A stretch of DNA of 64,000 nt from DATGMS01 sp035303945. Its GTDB lineage: Bacteria > Bacteroidota > Bacteroidia > Cytophagales > Cyclobacteriaceae. The notes beneath the pieces were generated by a model, which was not told the DNA's origin, searched no databases, and saw only the letters and a list, made by a program, of their open reading frames with translations. The position numbers were made by a program, and so were the translations under genes. Shown in pieces: positions 55,953 to 64,000 of this stretch (positions are counted from its first letter, which is position 1; each line of letters starts with the position of its first letter). Where the stretch lies: the NCBI GenBank assembly GCA_035303945.1, contig DATGQZ010000043.1, positions 154,352-218,351 of the forward strand, written 5' to 3'.

Positions 55953-56693
55953 ATGTATATCAAATACTTAGGGATAATAGCTGCCCTTGCTCTTTTAGCT
56001 TCGGGTTGCGGTCCATCTTCCGTTGACAGCGGCGATGTCAAGCAAGCATCGGGCTCATCTACTTCTCAACACAATGCTTTAAGTGAGAAGGAAAAAGAAG
56101 ATGGCTGGGAGCTGCTCTTCGACGGTAAATCAACCCGAGGGTGGCATGCCTATTTAGGGAGCGACTCATTGGGCTGGGAGGTAAAGGATGGTGTCCTTAT
56201 GACGCCAGGCAAACAAGGTGATATTGTGACGGATCAAGACTTTGAAAATTTCGAATTGTTGGTAGAATGGAAGATTGAGGAGCAGGGAAACAGTGGTATT
56301 TTCTATCATGTGGTGGAGCAGCCAGAGTATCCGCGCATGTACGAAACCGGACCGGAGTTTCAAATAATTGACGATCATAATTATCCTCAGGAGCTAATGG
56401 AAAATCAAAAGACAGGATCGAATTCTGACGTCAAAGCAGCTTCCGTGTCTGCCTCCAATCCTCCCGGTAATTGGAATCAAACCCGGATCAGGGTGGATCA
56501 AGGTAAGGTTGTTTTCTGGCTCAATGGACAACAAATCAATGACTACGACATGGAATCGGCTGAGTGGCAAGCAATGGTAGCAGGAAGTAAGTTTGCTCCC
56601 ATGGATTATGCCAAGGTCCGAAGCGGAAAAATTGGCCTGCAAGATCATGGTGGCCCTGTAGCATTTAGAAATATTAAAATTCGCCCGCTATAA
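55953..56693 (+). CDS. DUF1080-family (3-keto-disaccharide hydrolase/lyase-like) lipoprotein
   Basis: A 246-residue lipoprotein (lipobox LLASGC, Cys19) with a concanavalin-like DUF1080 domain: WELLFDGKSTRGW, GWEVKDGVL, FENFELLVEWKI, NSGIFYHV, GPEFQIIDDHN, and a C-terminal SGKIGLQDHGGPVAFRNIKIRPL. DUF1080 proteins cleave 3-keto-glycosides made by partner Gfo/Idh/MocA oxidoreductases; the gene directly upstream is exactly such a partner. The activity is inferred from the family. Confidence 0.9.
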   Translation: MYIKYLGIIAALALLASGCGPSSVDSGDVKQASGSSTSQHNALSEKEKEDGWELLFDGKSTRGWHAYLGSDSLGWEVKDGVLMTPGKQGDIVTDQDFENFELLVEWKIEEQGNSGIFYHVVEQPEYPRMYETGPEFQIIDDHNYPQELMENQKTGSNSDVKAASVSASNPPGNWNQTRIRVDQGKVVFWLNGQQINDYDMESAEWQAMVAGSKFAPMDYAKVRSGKIGLQDHGGPVAFRNIKIRPL

Positions 56694-56727
56694 TGGTCGT
56701 TGGTTGACCATGAATTAAAGGCATAAA

Positions 56728-56769
56728 AAAGTCTTGGCAGCTGCAGTAATGCAAAGGCCAAGACTTTTC
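56728..56769. terminator. Bidirectional terminator after the SusCD-DUF1080 operon
   Basis: A perfect 12-bp stem AAAAGTCTTGGC/GCCAAGACTTTT with an 18-base loop and flanking A/T runs lies between the convergent DUF1080 and Gfo/Idh genes and suits both. Confidence 0.82.
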
Positions 56770-56791
56770 TTATTTAGTGAGGAACAGGAGT

Positions 56792-58258
56792 TTACATCTC
56801 CCAGCCTGCGCGGTACTCTCGCCCTACAAATTGATTGGCTTCTTCCAAATTAGTGATCCTCATCTTTTCACCATCCCACAACAGTTTCTTTCTGCCGTAG
56901 AATTCTGTTTGACCTTTGGAATTTTCCCGTCTCAGCATATACGCCCTAATCGCCAAGTTGCCCATTAATACCGTTTCGGTCATAGGACCGGCATAATCAA
57001 AAGAAGAAGTCAAAGCCTTGTGTTCAGGACTATTAAAGCCTGCTTTACACGCATCAACCCATTTTCTCTGATGGCCGTATTCCGGTTCATCCTGCGGCTC
57101 TGTCTCCGGTCCAAATTCTGTAGTACCATCATTGAGGTACAACTTAGGCATCAGTGGTGAACTATCATTGATGTTGGTAGAAATAATTCCTTTATCACCG
57201 ATCATCAAAACCCCGTTGTTGCTGTTTTGACCTCCGATATCATGATCTGCCGGAATTATGTCAGGATGGGCTGGGCGGATACCTCCATCACTCCAGGTCA
57301 TTTTGATAGGAGACTTGCTCTTTTCCGTCGCATCAAAGCTGATGGTCGTAAAAGAAGCTACAGGACAACCTTCCGGATTGTAATCGGGCGTCCACATGTT
57401 GGTATATAGTGCCGCTACGCTGGATTCAGCATCTGTAGGATATTTTAAGCCTAGCGTTCGGAATGGTATATCGATCAAATGACATCCCACATCGCCCAAA
57501 GCACCCGTACCGAAATCCCACCATCCTCTCCAGTTAAAAGGATGAAGATTGGGTGTATAAGGACGTTGGCTGGCAGGACCTAACCAAAGATCCCAATGCA
57601 GATCCTTTGGCTTTTTACTTTCATCTGGTTCAGGCATGGCAAAACCTTGTGGCCATACAGGACGGTTGGTCCATATTTGCACGGTAGAAATTTTACCAAT
57701 ACGACCATCATCCACCCATTTTTGAACCATATTCAGCAAGGGGTTGGAGCCACCTTGGTTACCCATTTGCGTGACTATCTTTTTTTCGCGAGCCATTTCT
57801 GTGAGCTTCCTTGCCTCTTGAATGTTGTGGGTCATCGGTTTTTGCACATAGACGTGAACCCCTCTTTCCATAGCAAAGGCTGCTGCGGGTCCATGAACGT
57901 GGTCAGGGGTGGAAATAGTAACCGCATCGATGTCCTTTTCCTTGTCCAGCATTTCTCTATAATCATGGTAAAGCTTGGCTTTAGGAAAAGCTTCCACCGT
58001 CTTGGCAGCAGATCCTGAAAAATCTACGTCACAGAGGGCAACTACCCTCTCCCTGCCATTCACGGAAGCGTTGCGGATATCACTGGCTCCTTTACCTCCA
58101 GCGCCAATGGCAGCGAGGTTGAGCTGATCACTGGGAGCGGTATAACCTACTCCTCCCAATACATGTCGCGGCACCACCATAATGGAGGAGGCAATAGCGA
58201 CATTCTTTATAAAATTCCTACGGGAATTACCGGAATTATCCTGGTTTGAATGCTTCAT
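56792..58258 (-). CDS. Tat-exported Gfo/Idh/MocA-family oxidoreductase
   Basis: A 488-residue homologue of the protein at 54494, with a Tat signal (SRRNFIKNVAIASSIMVVP), a Rossmann motif LAAIGAGGKGASD and a VQKPMTHN motif where most members have EKP. The C-terminal region (RKKLLWDGEKMRITN and REYRAGWEM) is typical of Bacteroidota secreted members. The ATG at 58258 is chosen over an upstream start at 58315. It is convergent with the DUF1080 gene and downstream of the AraC gene at 58522, 263 bp apart. Confidence 0.9.
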   Translation of the reverse strand: MKHSNQDNSGNSRRNFIKNVAIASSIMVVPRHVLGGVGYTAPSDQLNLAAIGAGGKGASDIRNASVNGRERVVALCDVDFSGSAAKTVEAFPKAKLYHDYREMLDKEKDIDAVTISTPDHVHGPAAAFAMERGVHVYVQKPMTHNIQEARKLTEMAREKKIVTQMGNQGGSNPLLNMVQKWVDDGRIGKISTVQIWTNRPVWPQGFAMPEPDESKKPKDLHWDLWLGPASQRPYTPNLHPFNWRGWWDFGTGALGDVGCHLIDIPFRTLGLKYPTDAESSVAALYTNMWTPDYNPEGCPVASFTTISFDATEKSKSPIKMTWSDGGIRPAHPDIIPADHDIGGQNSNNGVLMIGDKGIISTNINDSSPLMPKLYLNDGTTEFGPETEPQDEPEYGHQRKWVDACKAGFNSPEHKALTSSFDYAGPMTETVLMGNLAIRAYMLRRENSKGQTEFYGRKKLLWDGEKMRITNLEEANQFVGREYRAGWEM

Positions 58259-58521
58259 GGGTTTGTCGTTATTTTTATAAATATTAAATAAAAGCACAAA
58301 AAGGGTAATATTCAACGTCTTCGGTTCATAGGCCCTGTATTTTTATATAAAAGGTAATCGATAGAATGGCTAATCTTTACTCCACTAGATACTACTGACT
58401 CTAAACCGATCAGGACTAGCCTTAATGCATTAATGTTAGTTCATTTCTCTTAAGAGGATGGTTTACATGCTCTTGAAGCTATCTGCCTTACTTCCGAAAC
58501 CCAACCCCTGTTCGTTCTGCG

Positions 58522-59376
58522 TTAAGACCAGCCTTTGCCGCGATACCTGGTTTTGAAGGAAGTCGGCGTTTCCCCAACCAATTTTTTGAACAGCTTATTA
58601 AAATATGACACGCTCTCGTATCCTACCCGATAACATACATCTGAGATAGCTGCATCCTGTAGTAAATATGTTTTAGCCTGGGTAATCCGGTATTGGTTTA
58701 CAAAATCGGTAAAAGTGAGGTCTGTTTGTTTTTTGAAATAGCGGCAGAATGCCGGCGTGCTGAGGTGCACCAGCGAGGCAATCTCGTTCACATCCGGCTT
58801 TTGATCGAAATGTTTATGGATATATTGGTAAATTGTTCCCATCCTGACCTTATCACTAAAGAAGAATTTCATCCGGGTGTCCTCTTTATTGAGCTGTTCA
58901 AACTCGGTGGAGCTAGCAAGCATTTGTAAGATCTCCGTCAACGCCAATAATGACGAAATAGGGTCCTCGCGGTGCATGTTTTGCAACCTATATACCACCT
59001 TGGATTTCGTTTCTCCGTAGAAGGACAGGCCAAAAGTACTGTCTTCCAGCAGCTTTTGGATACGCTGAAATTCTGGGACCGGTGCTATATTCTTTTCCAC
59101 AAAGGCTTTATGGAACTGCACCACGATCTGTTGGTAATCAGTCTCGATCCCATAATCAAAATTAAGGTGAGGCACGTTGGAGCCAATCAGCACCAAATCA
59201 CTTCCGGTAAAGCTTGAAATATTTTTGCCCACATGTCTTATACCGTTTAAAGCTTCCACATATACCAGTTCGATTTCTGGGTGATAATGCCAATAAAAAT
59301 AATTTTTCAGCCTAGGGGAAAAAATCCGAAAGGATCGATTTTTATCAATGACAACCTCCTCCTTGATAATCTGCAT
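58522..59376 (-). CDS. AraC-family transcriptional regulator
   Basis: A 284-residue regulator with an N-terminal cupin domain (YFYWHYHPEIELVYVE, then GRHVGKN-like) and a C-terminal double helix-turn-helix: VNEIASLVHLSTPAFCRYFKKQT and AISDVCYRVGYESVSYFNKLFKKLVGETP. It is divergent from the PhyH gene; an inverted repeat lies between them. It may regulate PhyH and the adjacent Gfo/Idh gene. Confidence 0.92.
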   Translation of the reverse strand: MQIIKEEVVIDKNRSFRIFSPRLKNYFYWHYHPEIELVYVEALNGIRHVGKNISSFTGSDLVLIGSNVPHLNFDYGIETDYQQIVVQFHKAFVEKNIAPVPEFQRIQKLLEDSTFGLSFYGETKSKVVYRLQNMHREDPISSLLALTEILQMLASSTEFEQLNKEDTRMKFFFSDKVRMGTIYQYIHKHFDQKPDVNEIASLVHLSTPAFCRYFKKQTDLTFTDFVNQYRITQAKTYLLQDAAISDVCYRVGYESVSYFNKLFKKLVGETPTSFKTRYRGKGWS

Positions 59377-59392
59377 AGCACCCTATTTTGAT

Positions 59393-59425
59393 ATTGACAT
59401 GCATAAACTTAAGTAAAATGTCAAT
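59393..59425. promoter_or_regulatory. Inverted repeat between AraC and PhyH genes
   Basis: ATTGACAT (59393-59400) and ATGTCAAT (59418-59425) are perfect reverse complements 17 bp apart in a 119-bp divergent region: a candidate operator. Confidence 0.42.
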
Positions 59426-59495
59426 GCAGTGCAACAAGTGGTCATTGCCGTTAAAATGAAACTTGGTAGATCAGACCATATTTGTTTGTCATTAA

Positions 59496-60449
59496 ATGAT
59501 AAAGCAGAGCAATATGATGATCAAGACAGAACACGCAATGCCCGGAGATCCCTCTATGCGTACCACCAACCAACCAACTTTGGCTACAAGGGCTGAGAAA
59601 GAGGCTCTAAGGGTATTATCTGAAGAAGATTGGCAATTTTGGGTCGACAACGGCTACGTCATTGTAAAAAATGCCATATCTAAAGAGCAGGCCTCCAAAA
59701 GCGCCGCATTTATTTGGGAATTTGAAGGTAAAGACCCAAACGATCCCAATACGTGGTACAAAACACCAGATACCCACCACAAAATGATAGAGCTTAATAA
59801 TGCGGGGATGGTTGAGGTGTACAATCATCAGGTCTTATGGGAAAATAGACAAAGCCCGCGCATTCATCAGGCTTTTGCCGACATATGGGGTACTGAAAAG
59901 CTTTGGGTGAGCATTGATAGGGCTAATTTGAACTTTCCCTCCAGACCCGGCTTTGAGCACAAAGGCTTTATTCATTGGGATTACGACCCGGAAACCAAGC
60001 CACAATATGTACAAGGTGTGCTGGCCTTGGCAGACCAAACGGATAAGGCGATGGGAGGCTTTCAATGCATTCCGGAACTTTACCGAACCTACGATTCCTG
60101 GAAACTTAGTCAGCCGGCTGACCGTAACCGTTTTAGACCGGATATCACTGGTTTCAACATTACCAAGGTAAAAATGGAGGCCGGTGACCTGATCATTTTC
60201 AACAGCTCCCTGCCACATGGGATACGGCCCAACCAAAGCGATCAGGTTCGCATTGCCCAATATATCACCATGATTCCCGCAGATGAAGACAATGAAGCGC
60301 TTCGGCAATGGAGGATCAATGCTTGGCAGGAAAGGCTGGCGCCAAATAATGATGCCTACCCAGGTGATCCTTTGCACAGGGAGAGAAACTATCCTGTAGC
60401 TGAATTAACTGATCTGGGCAAAAGATTATTAGGACTGGAGAGATGGTGA
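59496..60449 (+). CDS. Phytanoyl-CoA dioxygenase (PhyH)-family Fe(II)/2-oxoglutarate oxygenase
   Basis: A 317-residue cupin-fold oxygenase. The iron triad is His160-Asp162 (FIHWDYD) and His241 (LPHGIRPN); Arg252 (QVRIAQYI) is placed to bind 2-oxoglutarate. Bacterial PhyH proteins hydroxylate varied small molecules, so the substrate is open. In-frame ATGs at 59514 and 59517 are possible alternative starts. It is divergent from an AraC regulator in a sugar-use island, so a sugar-derived or osmolyte-like substrate is possible. Confidence 0.88.
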   Translation: MIKQSNMMIKTEHAMPGDPSMRTTNQPTLATRAEKEALRVLSEEDWQFWVDNGYVIVKNAISKEQASKSAAFIWEFEGKDPNDPNTWYKTPDTHHKMIELNNAGMVEVYNHQVLWENRQSPRIHQAFADIWGTEKLWVSIDRANLNFPSRPGFEHKGFIHWDYDPETKPQYVQGVLALADQTDKAMGGFQCIPELYRTYDSWKLSQPADRNRFRPDITGFNITKVKMEAGDLIIFNSSLPHGIRPNQSDQVRIAQYITMIPADEDNEALRQWRINAWQERLAPNNDAYPGDPLHRERNYPVAELTDLGKRLLGLERW

Positions 60450-61388
60450 GGCCGCTTGAGACGAGCATAAATTCTACTGCCTCTTTTGCTAAACAAGGTT
60501 GCCGTTCTCGAAATATCCTCTTGCCGGCCCATACATGGGAGGGCATTAGGAATTTATAACCGCGCTAAATTTTTAAAAAGTATAAATACGCGAACTTAAT
60601 GCCTTGGCTATGCTTCATATTAAAGAAATATTGTGTGAATGGAAGATTTCTGATGAAAAAGCAAGCGCAAGTGAGCAAGCGGCTATTGTTTAAATCTGGC
60701 CATCCTTTATAGATACTGATGGTTTCATCAAAATTTCCCTTGCGAAAAGGAAGGAGATCATATCCAAATGGTATAGGCAAGCCTGTTCAAGTATCAAGTG
60801 AGACCTGAAATTGAAAAAGATAGACATTGTCACGGGCACAAAGAAAGAACCATGAATGGTGAGGTTCCAAATCCCCCTTAGGGAGATGTTCTTATTGATA
60901 GACAAAAGCTATGTTCGAAACATTATTATAATTGATATTGAAGGTGTTAAAAGACGAACAGTAAAGGAGAATGCAACTCACGTATTATTTTCGGTAAAGG
61001 CGCGGTTTGGCATTCTGATAGAAGGCCAAACAAAAAGGCCATCAGATTACGAGGAAAGGATCGGCTAGAAACGAAGGGGAAGCAGAGAAAAAGGCCGAGG
61101 CCATACTCGCTGGAACCGAACAGCCATATCTAAGCAGTAATAGATATGTTTGGTTTAGGTATGAAACCATTCTGGATGTAAGCCTGTGCTACTCTTTAAG
61201 CCCCAGAGCAAAGATTAATTAAGGTATAGAGATGTATTCCGAATGGTTCTTCAGAAAAATCAGCCCTGAAACCACATGGATTTTAGGCTATGAGGATGTT
61301 CAAACATAACGGATAATACCTTTAACTAGAGCGCCAGTGGCACGTTATTAGCTCCACCATTATTGGCAGGGCGAGAAATAAAATTTCT
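60450..61388. other. Gene-poor, possibly decayed region
   Basis: About 940 bp with only short frames. A plus-strand run near 60595-60690 reads ALAMLHIKEILCEWKISDEK before a stop, then continues past it with DGFIKISLAKRKEIISKWY; another short frame near 61230-61308 ends with ETTWILGYEDVQT. These look protein-like but broken, and I cannot assign them to a family. A small CCCAT/ATGGG hairpin lies near 60527-60538. Confidence 0.35.
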
Positions 61389-61429
61389 AAAAAAAACCAC
61401 CTCAAAACTCAGGCAGATTTCCTAAGGTG
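61389..61429 (-). terminator. Probable terminator of the phospholipase C gene
   Basis: On the minus strand CACCT pairs with AGGTG, enclosing a second stem (TTAGG/CCTGA), and runs into GTTTTTTTT. It lies about 75 bp past the stop at 61503. Confidence 0.5.
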
Positions 61430-61502
61430 CACAACGACCAGCAGGCAATCCAACAATTCATATTGTCCTTACACCTAGCCAGATGATTACTTAACATTTT
61501 AT

Positions 61503-63869
61503 TTAAACATCCACTTGTCCCATCAGCGGGTCTGTAAATGAAGGATGCCCTGTTTCTACATGCCCAGCATAACGGTATGCCATATCTAAATCACCTTCTG
61601 CCAACAAGCTGAAGTCATACCATCCATGGCTTTGACTTAGATCGAGGTTCCATACAAGCCCTTGTTCACCGATCACAAGTTCTTCTTTCATTTTTGCCTT
61701 GGTATAGCCATGGTGCAACAAGATGAACTTTTGTGTTAAGTCGGCTTGAAGGATTTTTACATGGATGCTAAGGCATGGGTTCGCGCTCGAATGGCTGTCA
61801 TATCCGTACGTTTTCACTTCTACCGCTACCTTTCTACTTCCTTTTCCTCCCACAAATTCCCTATAAAAGCCATTTGGCCCATGTACTTTTAGATGATACC
61901 TGCCTGCATCAAAGTGATTGACTTCCCAATCATCCATCAACAGGTCGCCTGAGGTAATGGCATAGTGACGAGGGGGCGCTAAGGTGCCCCGATAATTCCC
62001 TACGGTATAGACCGTTATCGGTACACCAGTGGAACTTCTACCAAAGGCTTCTTGCTTGTTGTCAAATAGGATATGAAAAGTATGATCATCTCCCATTTTG
62101 CCGTTTACTTCAAAACAATATGGAATGGCACAGGCAGGGCGGATGCCCGGCTCTTGGATGCTTCCGATTTCATTGCTGTGTTCATCACGCTGCAGCTTTT
62201 CTATAGCTGACTTCGACCATGGTTTAAATCCATCCGGTGTTTTTTTAAATCTGGCGCTGTGGATTTGCTCGACATAGCGATTACGGTCAAGGTACTGAAA
62301 ATCTTCTGGCACTGTGTCGTCCGCCTTTCTAAACACGGAAGTAAGGTCGCCGCAAATCGCCCTCCTCCAAACACTAATATTGGTCTCTACAATAGCCTGT
62401 CCCACTTTGTGTGATAAAAACTTCTCTAAGAACATTAATGTGGAAGTGTGGTCAGCAATTTCTGAATTCACCCATCCACCGCGACTCCAAGGTGAAGCCA
62501 CTACCATCGGAACCCTATAGCCTAGTCCAATGGGGCCTATGCGCAGGTCCTTCTCAGCACTGGTTTGCTCATCCGCAGTCAATACATATTCGGTACGGCT
62601 ATGGATTCCGGTTGACACTTTGCCACTTTCCGGCAAATTAGGATGAGGTGGAACAAAGGGAGGAATATGATCAAAATAACCGTCATTTTCGTCATAATTT
62701 AGTATGAAGATGGTCTTCTCCCAGACTTTCGGATCCTCCGTGAGGATCTTGAATATCTCGCTTACATACCAGGCACCGTACCAAGGATGACCCGGATGAT
62801 CGCTAAACCTGCCTGGAGGGACCAGCCAAGACACTGTAGGTAATGCTTTGTTTTTTACATCTTCCCGAAATTGATAGAGTAGGTCCCCTTTTGGCAGCTC
62901 TATTTCATGTTTTTCATTTCCATCGGTATAGCTGTATTTCTCAATATCGTGATAATATTTATCCCCTACATTGGTTGTAAAAGCTTTTCGGTGTAGGCAT
63001 TTTTCGCGTTCGCTTAACCTGTCGAATTTCTCGTTTCGGTAACAATCAACATGGTACTGAGAAAAATTCTCTAAGGTATTATCTCCGAAATTATCCAGCA
63101 AAGGTTCCTTTTCCGGTGACAGGCCTTTCTTATAGAGCTCGTTTTGGTAGACTTTCCAATTGATGTTGTGGTCCTCCATCCGTTCAGGAAAAGTCTTCCA
63201 GTGGACCAAATTCCAAGGTTTAGCATCAGCATTCCAGACGTTGGCTAAAAAATGGGAATCCTTGGGGTCCCGCAATGTACCCGACCAAAGATGGATTCTA
63301 TTAGGTGTGGTGGAGGACAACGCAGAGCAAAAGTAGTGGTCGCAAACCGTAAAAGCGTCAGCTAAGGCATAGTAAAAGGGTAAATCACGGCGGTCATAAT
63401 ACCCCATAGTAAGCGGCATATCCTTGTACTCCTTTACGTGAGAGCCTTTTGCATCCAACCATTTATCATAGAATCCTTTGTTTCTTGCGTCGGTCTGGTC
63501 AGGCCAAGAGTGCGGCAAATCCCGCATCCATGTGGACTTGCTGTTGATTAGATCCAAATGGAACGGGCTGAAGGTATCACCTTTGGAATCAGATTGCAAC
63601 CAGACAGGATTTCCGTTAGGCAATTTGATGGCGCGGGGATCATTAAAGCCACGTACTCCCTGTAAAGCCCCATACATATGGTCAAAAGATCGGTTTTCCT
63701 GCATCAATATCACCACATGTTCCGCGTCCAAAAAGGAGCTATTTTGTTGAGGACGAATACTTGCTGCTTTTAGTATAGGATACAATAATGAATCCATTAC
63801 TGTCAGTCCACCTGTAAGCAACAAAGCTTTTTTCAAAAAGTCTCTTCTGTTCTCAATTGGGTTGATCAT
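61503..63869 (-). CDS. Phosphocholine-type phospholipase C, Tat-exported
   Basis: A 788-residue enzyme of the bacterial phospholipase C/acid phosphatase AcpA family. The Tat signal NRRDFLKKALLLTGG is followed by the phosphoesterase domain: MQENRSFDHMYG (56-67), the DHYFCSALSSTTPNRIHLWSG block, and YDENDGYFDHIPP. Two C-terminal DUF756-type domains follow (about 580-780). It should cleave phosphocholine or related head groups from phospholipids outside the cytoplasm, for phosphate or lipid scavenging. It appears monocistronic with its own terminator. Confidence 0.9.
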   Translation of the reverse strand: MINPIENRRDFLKKALLLTGGLTVMDSLLYPILKAASIRPQQNSSFLDAEHVVILMQENRSFDHMYGALQGVRGFNDPRAIKLPNGNPVWLQSDSKGDTFSPFHLDLINSKSTWMRDLPHSWPDQTDARNKGFYDKWLDAKGSHVKEYKDMPLTMGYYDRRDLPFYYALADAFTVCDHYFCSALSSTTPNRIHLWSGTLRDPKDSHFLANVWNADAKPWNLVHWKTFPERMEDHNINWKVYQNELYKKGLSPEKEPLLDNFGDNTLENFSQYHVDCYRNEKFDRLSEREKCLHRKAFTTNVGDKYYHDIEKYSYTDGNEKHEIELPKGDLLYQFREDVKNKALPTVSWLVPPGRFSDHPGHPWYGAWYVSEIFKILTEDPKVWEKTIFILNYDENDGYFDHIPPFVPPHPNLPESGKVSTGIHSRTEYVLTADEQTSAEKDLRIGPIGLGYRVPMVVASPWSRGGWVNSEIADHTSTLMFLEKFLSHKVGQAIVETNISVWRRAICGDLTSVFRKADDTVPEDFQYLDRNRYVEQIHSARFKKTPDGFKPWSKSAIEKLQRDEHSNEIGSIQEPGIRPACAIPYCFEVNGKMGDDHTFHILFDNKQEAFGRSSTGVPITVYTVGNYRGTLAPPRHYAITSGDLLMDDWEVNHFDAGRYHLKVHGPNGFYREFVGGKGSRKVAVEVKTYGYDSHSSANPCLSIHVKILQADLTQKFILLHHGYTKAKMKEELVIGEQGLVWNLDLSQSHGWYDFSLLAEGDLDMAYRYAGHVETGHPSFTDPLMGQVDV

Positions 63870-64000
63870 CTAAACGCAGGGTCTATGTACCAAATATTTC
63901 TATGCGGCTGCTGATTCTAGTTGCCGAGATGCCCTTCCGCATTTGTACATCGTCTAGGCTAATTAGCAGAATTCAAGTATACGGAGGAGGAATGATTTTT
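63870..64000. other. Upstream region of the phospholipase C gene
   Basis: 131 bp to the window edge. A near match to the minus-strand -7 box (CAAATATT on the plus strand) is present near 63890, but it is one base off. Nothing else was identified. Confidence 0.3.

Overview
The window reads as the chromosome of a Bacteroidota bacterium, most likely order Cytophagales (a Cyclobacteriaceae-like organism). This rests on two SusC/SusD pairs, a FecI/FecR regulatory pair feeding an STN-bearing SusC, many lipoproteins with Bacteroidota-style lipoboxes, promoters matching the TTG-N19-TAnnTTTG pattern, and the near absence of Shine-Dalgarno sequences. The genus cannot be fixed from the sequence alone. 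No tRNA, rRNA, CRISPR array, insertion sequence or prophage was recognised.

Layout. 1-3.3 kb: a truncated PfkB sugar kinase, a convergent MenC-like enolase-superfamily protein and a QueA-family protein. 3.3-9.8 kb: a complete RND tripartite efflux operon (outer-membrane factor, HAE1 permease, adaptor) behind a TetR regulator. 9.9-13.2 kb: a translationally coupled patatin/DUF6503 lipoprotein pair and a secreted purple-acid-phosphatase-like enzyme. 13.2-18.8 kb: a tight five-gene minus-strand operon (yggS, DUF423, PBP4-type carboxypeptidase, LD-carboxypeptidase, and an SGNH-CBS-DUF294 fusion) behind a good Bacteroidota promoter. 19.1-22.8 kb: an S41 peptidase coupled to an outer-membrane protein, and a GT39 glycosyltransferase. 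22.9-34.0 kb: a SusC-SusD-lipoprotein operon ending in two tandem 916-residue M14 peptidases, which suggests peptide rather than glycan scavenging. 34.6-37.4 kb: a sorbosone-dehydrogenase-like lipoprotein, an uncharacterised helical protein, and an 857-bp gene-free stretch with degenerate 42-bp tandem repeats and strong hairpins.

37.4-60.4 kb is a carbohydrate-use island. On the minus strand lie three exported GH43 enzymes, an AraC regulator, a cytoplasmic GH88 unsaturated glucuronyl hydrolase, a TIM-barrel isomerase, a Gfo/Idh/MocA dehydrogenase, an SDR and an MFS importer. On the plus strand, divergently, lie FecI-FecR-SusC-SusD followed by a Tat-exported Gfo/Idh/MocA oxidoreductase and a DUF1080 lipoprotein. 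A second Tat-exported Gfo/Idh/MocA protein, another AraC regulator and a PhyH-type dioxygenase follow. Together these suggest outer-membrane capture of a glycan or glycoside, periplasmic trimming (possibly by the 3-keto oxidation-elimination route) and cytoplasmic processing of uronate-containing fragments.

60.5-64 kb: about 1 kb of apparently decayed sequence, then a Tat-exported phosphocholine-type phospholipase C.

The most unusual items are the SGNH-CBS-DUF294 fusion, the 42-bp repeat array, the palindrome-rich control regions of the sugar island, and the paired oxidoreductase/DUF1080 module.
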